DNA of 64,000 nt from Verrucomicrobiales bacterium (lineage in GTDB: Bacteria; Verrucomicrobiota; Verrucomicrobiia; Verrucomicrobiales; DEV007). A model generated the notes under the pieces. It was not told the origin of the DNA, searched no databases, and saw nothing but the letters and a program-made list of their open reading frames with translations. Made by a program: the position numbers and the translations under genes. Positions 58,131 to 64,000 of this stretch are shown in pieces (position 1 is the first letter of the stretch; each line of letters opens with the position of its first letter). The stretch is from the NCBI GenBank assembly GCA_012960505.1, contig DUBC01000046.1, positions 1 through 64,000 of the forward strand, read 5' to 3'.

Positions 58131-59567
58131 TTAAGGCTTCCATGGATCATTGTTACTGCCTTTGGATTGGAGAAATTTTGCATTAACTTGTTGGTACCAT
58201 TTATGCAACTTTGTGCGCATAGAGATAACTGTTTTTGCATTTTTTTCTGCTATGTCATTTCTCTCTCCTGGATCATTGTTCAGATCAAAGAGGTGAGTTC
58301 TCCCATCCTCATATCTTTCGACAAGTTTCATTTTACCTTCTCTGATTGCTCCTCCAGGAAATCCTCCCTGATTTGAGTAATGGGGATAATGCCAATACAG
58401 TGCTTCTCTTTTTAGTTTCGCTTTTGGATTCTTTAGCAAGGGAGCTAAGCTTATCCCATCCAAATGCTGGCCGGGCCTTTGTTCAATTTTTGCAAGTTCA
58501 AGAATGGTTGGATAAAAGTCAGTGCTGATGACTGGAACGTCAGAAGTTCCTGAGGCAATTAGCGAAGGATATTTTATAATGAAAGGCTCCTTAATCCCTC
58601 CTTCATAGACCCAACCCTTTCCTCCGCGTAGTGGCAAATTGGACGTTGGTGATCCTTCTGATGTCGATAATCCACCATTATCAGCGGTGAAACAAATTAT
58701 AGTCTCTTTTTCAATTCCAAGCTCTGTTAATTTGTTGAGAACTCTTCCAACAGCTTGGTCCATTTTTTCAACCATCGCCGCATAAGTGGCATGTTTTTGA
58801 AGGATCCGAACCCTTCTTTGTTTTGCGCCGGGCCATACTTGCTCTTCTGGTCCGAATTCTTCACCTTCTATTTTTTTTGCCTTTTCTTGATATTTTTTCA
58901 CCATCTCTTTAGGTGCTTGGAGAGGGGTATGAACGCTGTAAAAGGATAGGTAGATAAGAAACGGATCTTTCTGTTCATGAAAAGTATTGATAATTTCTAA
59001 TGCTTCATTTGCGAGCCTGTCAGTGAGATATTCTCCTTCTTTAAGATTTTTGAGGCGTGGATTTTTGTATGGTGAAAAGTATCCGCCGGGTGGGCTCCCC
59101 CGATTATGACCGCCAATGTTAATATCAAATCCTTGGTTCTCTGGCCAGAATTCGGGTGTTGGGCCGAGGTGCCATTTTCCCAGAAATGCAGTTCTGTACC
59201 CTGCGTCTTTTAGTGCCTCTGCTAAAGTAAATTCCGAAAGAGGCATATTACTGTTCAATGGTGCTGGATTGAATTTTCCTGACCGTGTTCCACTGAACCA
59301 ATTGGTAGCACCGATTCTACTCGGATATTTTCCGCTCATAATACTATATCTTGTTGGACTGCAAACCGGATTTGCAGCGTAACCGTTTGTGAACTTTACT
59401 CCAGTCGCAGCGAGTCGATTTACATTAGGAGTTTTGTAAAAAGTTTTCGGATTATAGGCACCGATATCCATGTATCCAAGATCATCCACGAGAAAGAAGA
59501 TGATGTTTGGTTTTGCTGATAATTTTGCAATTGTGAGGACTAGAAAAGTAAAAATGAGAAGTCGCAT
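58131..59567 (-). CDS. Secreted sulfatase (Cys-type)
   Basis: 478 residues with signal peptide MRLLIFTFLVLTIAKLSA from the ATG at 59567; an in-frame ATG 39 bp upstream is unlikely because it adds a charged leader before the signal. Metal motif FFLVDDLGYMDIG at about 24-36; formylglycine motif CSPTRYSIMSG at 69-79 (C-x-P-x-R intact); GKWHLGPTPEFWPENQG and FTADNGGLSTSEG supply the sulfate-site Lys/His and metal ligands. The spelling TPNVNRLAATGVKFTNGYAANPVC is typical of the aryl- or galactose-6-sulfatase-like group in marine Verrucomicrobiota and Planctomycetes. Substrate unknown. Convergent with the aldo/keto reductase. Confidence 0.92.
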   Translation of the reverse strand: MRLLIFTFLVLTIAKLSAKPNIIFFLVDDLGYMDIGAYNPKTFYKTPNVNRLAATGVKFTNGYAANPVCSPTRYSIMSGKYPSRIGATNWFSGTRSGKFNPAPLNSNMPLSEFTLAEALKDAGYRTAFLGKWHLGPTPEFWPENQGFDINIGGHNRGSPPGGYFSPYKNPRLKNLKEGEYLTDRLANEALEIINTFHEQKDPFLIYLSFYSVHTPLQAPKEMVKKYQEKAKKIEGEEFGPEEQVWPGAKQRRVRILQKHATYAAMVEKMDQAVGRVLNKLTELGIEKETIICFTADNGGLSTSEGSPTSNLPLRGGKGWVYEGGIKEPFIIKYPSLIASGTSDVPVISTDFYPTILELAKIEQRPGQHLDGISLAPLLKNPKAKLKREALYWHYPHYSNQGGFPGGAIREGKMKLVERYEDGRTHLFDLNNDPGERNDIAEKNAKTVISMRTKLHKWYQQVNAKFLQSKGSNNDPWKP

Positions 59568-59650
59568 TGAATCAAAATTTGTAACTCTTATAGGATAAAG
59601 TATCAATCAATGAAATGGATCCGGCTTATTTTAGTATTCTTAGATATTAA

Positions 59651-59821
59651 TGTGATGATTTTCGAACTGACGGATCTCATAGTGGACTAGGCCTAGCCAT
59701 ATCAAAAGCATGCTCAAAATGCTTAGGCTTAAATTTAGAGGCAGAACTCATAAAGAATGATCAAATCAAATTTATATTATCTAGAGCTGATATAAAAATC
59801 AGTCAGATAATCTTAAGATAA
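59651..59821 (+). pseudogene. 3' remnant of a sensor histidine kinase
   Basis: A 56-codon reading frame, preceded by a stop and without a start, encodes the end of a histidine-kinase ATPase domain: DDFRTDGSHSGLGLAISKAC (the G2 box) followed by CLGLNLEAELIKNDQIKFIL. The F-R-T-D-G-S-H-S-G-L-G-L spelling fits the end of two-component kinases of the FxR-x-D-G-x-H-x-G-L-G-L type. The N-terminal parts, including the phosphorylated His, are not found in the 346-bp gap 59568-59913, so this is debris of a deleted gene. The rest of the gap holds nothing I recognise. Confidence 0.7.
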
Positions 59822-59913
59822 TCTAAGTCTGTTACTATCTTAAATATAAATTCATGAAACCTCTTAGAGATTTCACAACTTTGAATTACTTTTAACAATT
59901 AATTAATAGAACA

Positions 59914-60696
59914 ATGATCGCTAAACACAAATTTATGAACCGAATTACAATTATTATTTTTCTTTTCTTAGGTATAGGAGTCACGTTATTGACTGATGCT
60001 TATGCCCAAAGGGAAGAATCCAAAGGTCGTGATAGGAATAACAACCCGCGTGCCAATCAGCAGCGAGGTGGTGAGCGTCGTGGTGCGGATATAGAGGCAA
60101 TTCGTAAAAGCATTGCAGAACGTTTACGAGGTGGTGCGGACATGGAGTCGATTCGTAAAGGCATTGCAGAACGTGTGAGAAAAGGTGTTATTAAAAGAGA
60201 AGATGCAGGGAAGATGCTTGAAGGGCTCCGTAAACGCGATGAAGGAGCTAAACGCGCTCATGAGAATGAGAGACATGAAGGTGAGAGACATGAAGGTGAG
60301 AGACATGAAGGTGAGAGACATGAAGGTGAGAGACATGAAGGTGAGAGACATGAAGGTGAGAGACATGAAGGTGAGAGGCATGAAGGAGAACGCCAATTAC
60401 ATGATTGGGCTAAAGGTATGGAAAATCATATGAAGCAATTACATCGTCGCATTGATGAAATGAGCAATGTTATTGAAACCATGAAGAGAGAAATTGAACG
60501 TTTGCATAGGGAGAGGGATCAGGCTAACCATCGGCAGAATGACAACCGGCAGAATGACAACCGGCAGAATGACAACCGGCAGAATGACAACCGGCAGCGT
60601 GACAACCGGCAGAATGACAACCGTCGGGAGAATGACAATCGTCGGGAGAATAACAACAGCCGTGAGCAGGGCAATCGTCGTCAGACCATATATTAG
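59914..60696 (+). CDS. Secreted repeat-rich, highly charged protein
   Basis: 260 residues; function not recognised. A signal peptide ends near AYAQ (about residue 32; the start may also be the Met at codon 8). The mature part is almost entirely polar. Two helical motifs, ADIEAIRKSIAERLRGG and ADMESIRKGIAERVRKG, recur at about 55-90. Residues 119-158 are eight copies of E-R-H-E-G, about 160-200 look like a coiled coil (MKQLHRRIDEMSNVIETMKREIERLHRERDQ), and about 207-255 are N-D-N-R-Q repeats. No transmembrane helix remains after cleavage. Both repeat arrays have a 15-bp period. It ends 2 bp from the convergent sulfatase-SGNH gene and follows a kinase remnant. Confidence 0.75.
   Translation: MIAKHKFMNRITIIIFLFLGIGVTLLTDAYAQREESKGRDRNNNPRANQQRGGERRGADIEAIRKSIAERLRGGADMESIRKGIAERVRKGVIKREDAGKMLEGLRKRDEGAKRAHENERHEGERHEGERHEGERHEGERHEGERHEGERHEGERHEGERQLHDWAKGMENHMKQLHRRIDEMSNVIETMKREIERLHRERDQANHRQNDNRQNDNRQNDNRQNDNRQRDNRQNDNRRENDNRRENNNSREQGNRRQTIY
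60268..60387 (+). repeat. 15-bp tandem repeat, 8 copies (E-R-H-E-G)
   Basis: Unit GAGAGACATGAAGGT repeated eight times with a change only in the last copy (AGG for AGA, GGA for GGT). Near-perfect identity at nucleotide level points to recent expansion by slippage or unequal exchange. Each unit adds five residues and keeps frame. Confidence 0.95.
60532..60621 (+). repeat. 15-bp tandem repeat, 6 copies (R-Q-N-D-N)
   Basis: Unit CGGCAGAATGACAAC repeated six times (the fifth has CGT for AAT), followed by 18-bp variants CGTCGGGAGAATGACAAT to about 60657. Same 15-bp period as the array 145 bp upstream but an unrelated unit. Confidence 0.93.
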
Positions 60697-60698
60697 GA

Positions 60699-63497
60699 TT
60701 ATTTCTTCAACTGATCAGCAATAGATTCAGCAACTAAAGTTGCTAATTGTTTTGATCCTTGAGGCGTGAAATGCACATTTGCTTTGCGCCCAATTTCATC
60801 CCAATTCTCTTTTGAAAAACTATAGAGATCATTGGTTGGTATTCCATATTTTACCATAATTTCTGCGGCTGATTTATTGTATTTATAGGAGTCTCCAACA
60901 ACACGTCCTTTTGAACCTGCCGGAACTGGAGTTGTGTTTCTCCAGATCAATTTAGCCCCTGTTTTTTTCATTCTCTGAACCAACTGATCTAAATTTTTGC
61001 TGTACTGTTGAATGGAAACTTGTTGCTTGTTTGATGGCAATTTCGGATCTGCAAGATTCTCTTCGTTTGGCCCTATATACTTCAAATCATGGAGCCCCCA
61101 ATTGAAATGAATAACATCCCATTTTTTATCGCCAAGCCATTTATCGATGCTTTTTAGTCCGTGCTTAGTGGAGGCACAGTTTGCTGGTGGGCGGTGGATG
61201 TTGGCAAAATTTTCTAGAATTTCTCGGACAGGGATTGTGTAACCGATTGAAATGGAATCTCCAATGATTAATACCTTAGGCAAGTTAGGCTCATCTTTAA
61301 TCTGTGTTAATGGGCCTTTTGTCGTAGGCTTTATCTTTTGTGGGAGAAGTTTCACAGTGAGCTGAGCTTTTCCTTGGATAGGATATCCCGGTTCATATTC
61401 GCCGACACTACCACCAGGGTCAGATCCGACAGCCAGTCCATCGATCGGCATTATTTTCAGTGGTTTCACTTTGCCTGATCCTACTAATTTATTGTTAATA
61501 GATATGAAGACATCCCCTGTTGGTGTCATTTTGGATGTGAAATCAAACTTCAATACAGAGAGAGGTTCTTCAGTCTGGACCCTGCTTATTTGCCCATCAA
61601 CACAGGTGATAAAGCGAAGATATCTGTTATGTAATAATAACGCGAACCCTTGTGAATCACCTCCCTGAGCAATGATCACGCCGTTTGGTTCTGAGGATTC
61701 TACGTTTCCTTCTAGAAGAATTCCACGATTTGCTATGTTTGGTGATTTTTCCTGAGATAGCTGATCACCAGATTTTAATTTAAATGATTCCTGATCACTT
61801 AGTTTTTTTTTTACTCTTGGCTTACCTCTCCATGTTCCGATTGGTGAAACATCGGCTCTATCAGCATACTCTTGATAGGCCTTTGACAGCTCTTTAACGA
61901 TTTCCGTTTTGTTCTTTGAAAGATCGCGAAGTTCCGTTCTATCTGTTGCCATGTTATAGAGTTCCCAAGGCCTATTTTCTTTAGATACAAGTTTCCAATT
62001 CCCTTTACGGATTGCCCGATTACCTTCATGTTCCCAATAAATAGCATCTCGCTGAATCTCATCTCCTTTGAAGGCAGTGTTCAGACTCTTCCCTTCTAGG
62101 GGTTTTATCTTTTTCCCATCCCTTTCCTTTGGATAATTGACTTTTCCTAGATCTACGCAAGTTGCCATTATATCAATGAGATGTCCTGGTTGATGGTCAA
62201 TTTCTCCTTTGCGCTTAATGCCTTCAGGCCAGTGAGCAATCAAGGGGGTGCTTATTCCTCCTTCATGAACCCAGTGCTTATATTCTCTGAAAGGAGTGTT
62301 TGAGACATTGGCCCACCCTAGACCGTATCCTATGTATGTGTCCGCAGGACCTGGCATTACTCCTGGGCCTGTGCGAACCGGGTATCCGTCTCGGGTCTGT
62401 CTAGGTTGCATTCTTGTTTGCAATTGATCCTTTGTCATCGGAGGCAAGTTTGGTTTTTCTGCCCGCGGGCCAGTTGATTTATTTTTTGACCTTCCAAAGG
62501 CTTCTGCGCATCCGCCATTATCTTGTAAGAACAGGATCAGGGTATTGTCCATTTCCCCGTTGCTCTCAAGAGCATCGATTATTTTACCAATTCCTTGGTC
62601 CATTTCTTCGACCATTGCAGCGTAGACTTCCATGCAGCGTATTTCCCATTCCTGCTCTTTGACTTTTCCCCATTCCCAGGGCTGTGGTGAAAGTTCAGTG
62701 TTCTTCTTAATGATTCCTAGTTCCTTCATTTTTTGGAATCTTTTCTGGCGGATGATTTTGTAACCGGCATCGTATTTTCCTTTATACTTAGCAATGGTTT
62801 TTTCGCGTGCATGCATTGGCCAGTGCGCAGCAGTAAAAGAAACATAACAAAAGAACGGCTCATTAGGCTTGGATTTCACGTGTTCTTCAATGTAACGAGT
62901 TGTCTGGTCAGCGATGGCATCAGTATAAAACCATGGCTCTTTGGGATTGTATTCGGGGTCATTGACCGGAGTGATCTGGGTGTTATCTCTGGTCAATGTG
63001 TTTGGATCCCAAAGTGATCCTGCTCCATGAATTGTTCCGTAGAAACGATCAAATCCTCTTTGTTTGGGCCAGTTGTTTTTTGGGCCATCAGGAGAGATGT
63101 GCTTAGTGACATGCCATTTTCCAGCCATATAGGTCCCGTAACCTGAAGTTTTAAGAGCTTCCGAGATAGTTATGCATTCACGGTTAATTTCGCCTCTGTA
63201 CCCATCATGTCCGCGGTCAGTCATCATCCAGCCAACGCCTGCCTGATGAGGGTACAGACCACTCAGTAGTGAAGCACGTGTAGGACAACACCGAGCAGTG
63301 TTGTAGAATTGAGTGAAGCGTAATCCATTTTCAGCAAGTTTGTTAAGCCTTGGTGTATCAATTTCGCTGCCGTAACAGCCTATATCTGATATGCCCATAT
63401 CATCAGACATGATAACAATAATGTTAGGCCGTTCTGCAGCAGATATTGCTACGATTATGCTAATGCTAAGTAAGAATGAAGTGAGAATAGTATTCAT
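60699..63497 (-). CDS. Sulfatase fused to a C-terminal SGNH-hydrolase-like domain
   Basis: 932 residues, roughly twice a plain sulfatase. Signal peptide at about 1-20. Sulfatase domain at about 22-560: metal motif IVIMSDDMGISDIG, formylglycine motif CCPTR at 70-74 (Cys70, C-x-P-x-R intact), GKWHVTKH, FLQDNGGCAEAFG. About 570-715 is a beta-rich linker. About 735-932 resembles an SGNH/GDSL hydrolase: IIGDSISIGYT (nucleophile Ser) near 743, NWGLHDL, and ANVHFTPQG near 904-912, where the Asp three residues before the His in many SGNH enzymes reads Ala. Desulfation and de-esterification by one secreted protein is the obvious idea, but activity of the second domain is uncertain. Convergent with the repeat protein (2-bp gap). 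Confidence 0.88.
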   Translation of the reverse strand: MNTILTSFLLSISIIVAISAAERPNIIVIMSDDMGISDIGCYGSEIDTPRLNKLAENGLRFTQFYNTARCCPTRASLLSGLYPHQAGVGWMMTDRGHDGYRGEINRECITISEALKTSGYGTYMAGKWHVTKHISPDGPKNNWPKQRGFDRFYGTIHGAGSLWDPNTLTRDNTQITPVNDPEYNPKEPWFYTDAIADQTTRYIEEHVKSKPNEPFFCYVSFTAAHWPMHAREKTIAKYKGKYDAGYKIIRQKRFQKMKELGIIKKNTELSPQPWEWGKVKEQEWEIRCMEVYAAMVEEMDQGIGKIIDALESNGEMDNTLILFLQDNGGCAEAFGRSKNKSTGPRAEKPNLPPMTKDQLQTRMQPRQTRDGYPVRTGPGVMPGPADTYIGYGLGWANVSNTPFREYKHWVHEGGISTPLIAHWPEGIKRKGEIDHQPGHLIDIMATCVDLGKVNYPKERDGKKIKPLEGKSLNTAFKGDEIQRDAIYWEHEGNRAIRKGNWKLVSKENRPWELYNMATDRTELRDLSKNKTEIVKELSKAYQEYADRADVSPIGTWRGKPRVKKKLSDQESFKLKSGDQLSQEKSPNIANRGILLEGNVESSEPNGVIIAQGGDSQGFALLLHNRYLRFITCVDGQISRVQTEEPLSVLKFDFTSKMTPTGDVFISINNKLVGSGKVKPLKIMPIDGLAVGSDPGGSVGEYEPGYPIQGKAQLTVKLLPQKIKPTTKGPLTQIKDEPNLPKVLIIGDSISIGYTIPVREILENFANIHRPPANCASTKHGLKSIDKWLGDKKWDVIHFNWGLHDLKYIGPNEENLADPKLPSNKQQVSIQQYSKNLDQLVQRMKKTGAKLIWRNTTPVPAGSKGRVVGDSYKYNKSAAEIMVKYGIPTNDLYSFSKENWDEIGRKANVHFTPQGSKQLATLVAESIADQLKK

Positions 63498-63601
63498 GGA
63501 ATATTTTTGATGATTTATTGATCCATCGAGCGTTAAACCAACGCCATTTCATGACTTGGTGAATTTTAGGGAGTTCAATTCTTGAGTATTTAAAGAAATT
63601 T

Positions 63602-64000
63602 CTATTCTTCCTTTAGCATACCCAACTTTGCGAGTTTTGGCCAAATGACAGCTCTGCAGTAGCCGAAAGTTTTATTATTATCAAAGAAGTCCTGATGGTA
63701 ATCCTCTGCTGGATAGAACTTACTTATCTTTGTAATTTCTGTTACTATTGGGCTATCAAATTTTCCTGACTTATTCTTTTTAGCTCTGGAATTTTCTGCA
63801 ACCTTTTTTTGTTCTTCGTTATGATAGAATATGGCGGATCGGTATTGAGTTCCTTCATCCGCACCTTGTCTGTTCAGGGTCGTTGGGTCATGTAATTCCC
63901 AAAACACTTCGAGTAATTTATCAAAGGATAGTTCTTTCGAGTTGAATTTCACTCTTACTATTTCTGCATGACCTGTAGTGCCGGTGCATATTTCTTTATA
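63602..64000 (-). CDS. msrA: Peptide-methionine (S)-S-oxide reductase, partial (5' end outside window)
   Basis: The frame is open to the right edge, so only the last 132 codons are seen. They carry the C-terminal part of MsrA: YKEICTGTTGHAEIVRV (family form v-x-tG-x-tGHAE), FWELHDPTTLNRQGAD, GTQYRSAIFYH and AEDYHQDF. The N-terminal GCFW catalytic motif lies outside the window. Repairs oxidised methionine residues with thioredoxin. A reading frame starting at the GTG at 63952 is only an artefact of the cut. 104 bp separate it from the sulfatase-SGNH gene (63498-63601), with no obvious signal there. Confidence 0.92.
   Translation of the reverse strand, partial: YKEICTGTTGHAEIVRVKFNSKELSFDKLLEVFWELHDPTTLNRQGADEGTQYRSAIFYHNEEQKKVAENSRAKKNKSGKFDSPIVTEITKISKFYPAEDYHQDFFDNNKTFGYCRAVIWPKLAKLGMLKEE

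Noticed and set aside
60124-60396. Minus-strand frame reading repeated M-S-L-T-F units
   Set aside because: It is the complement of the E-R-H-E-G repeat in the real secreted protein gene and has no leader or family match of its own.
60185-60433. Plus-strand frame with repeated M-K-V-R-D units
   Set aside because: Alternative frame of the same 15-bp array; the frame with a signal peptide and coiled coil is clearly the gene.
60268-60621. Possible CRISPR array
   Set aside because: The repeat units are contiguous 15-mers without spacers, and they are in frame within one coding sequence.

Overview
The window reads as chromosomal DNA of an AT-rich, probably marine Verrucomicrobiota (PVC superphylum) bacterium. 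The evidence is gene content: five Cys-type sulfatases, two PSD1 (planctomycete cytochrome c/DUF1549/DUF1553) plus DUF1501 pairs, three secreted Gfo/Idh/MocA oxidoreductases, a PQQ-like propeller protein, an ASPIC/UnbV lipoprotein, LamG/thrombospondin type-3 proteins, a CotH protein and a Chlamydia-like ribonucleotide reductase. The assignment is inferred from families, not from a marker gene; no rRNA or tRNA was found.

Layout. 1-8.2 kb: a CotH/lamin-tail protein cut by the left edge and a sulfatase on the minus strand, divergent from a PSD1-DUF1501 pair. 8.2-17.4 kb: CNNM-like membrane protein, thrH, Gfo/Idh/MocA protein, PQQ-like protein, a second sulfatase, type II glutamine synthetase behind a shared terminator, and a mini-kinase/PP2C fusion. 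17.5-32.3 kb: a long minus-strand run that looks like one operon, from an Ig-like secreted protein through a LamG/TSP3 protein, UnbV lipoprotein, sulfatase and PSD1 to DUF1501. 32.3-41.6 kb is housekeeping: nrdB-nrdA behind tandem NrdR boxes, riboflavin synthase, and a SahR-like ArsR/methyltransferase divergent from metK-ahcY. 41.6-47.5 kb (minus): Gfo/Idh/MocA, CHASE2-like protein, a degenerate GlgE-like protein, an AmgK-like sugar kinase and a MurU-like nucleotidyltransferase. 47.6-50.3 kb: two TPR proteins and a serine hydrolase broken by two in-frame stops. 50.4-52.3 kb: a GC-rich POT transporter unlike its surroundings. 52.4-64 kb: an ABC exporter pair, Gfo/Idh/MocA, RRM protein, aldo/keto reductase, sulfatase, a histidine-kinase remnant, a repeat-rich secreted protein, a sulfatase-SGNH fusion, and msrA cut by the right edge.

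How it fits together. The secreted sulfatases, PSD1/DUF1501 proteins, Gfo/Idh/MocA oxidoreductases and carbohydrate-binding-type proteins suggest growth on sulfated polysaccharides; the substrate cannot be read from the sequence, and no glycoside hydrolase or sulfatase-maturation gene is present. The metK-ahcY-regulator group is an S-adenosylmethionine cycle unit, and the nrd operon has its own NrdR-type control.

The least expected items are a GlgE-like protein that has lost its catalytic residues inside a MurU/AmgK-type operon, a miniature kinase fused to PP2C, a radical subunit of ribonucleotide reductase with Leu in place of the radical Tyr, and a transporter with a pseudopilin-like loop on foreign-looking DNA.
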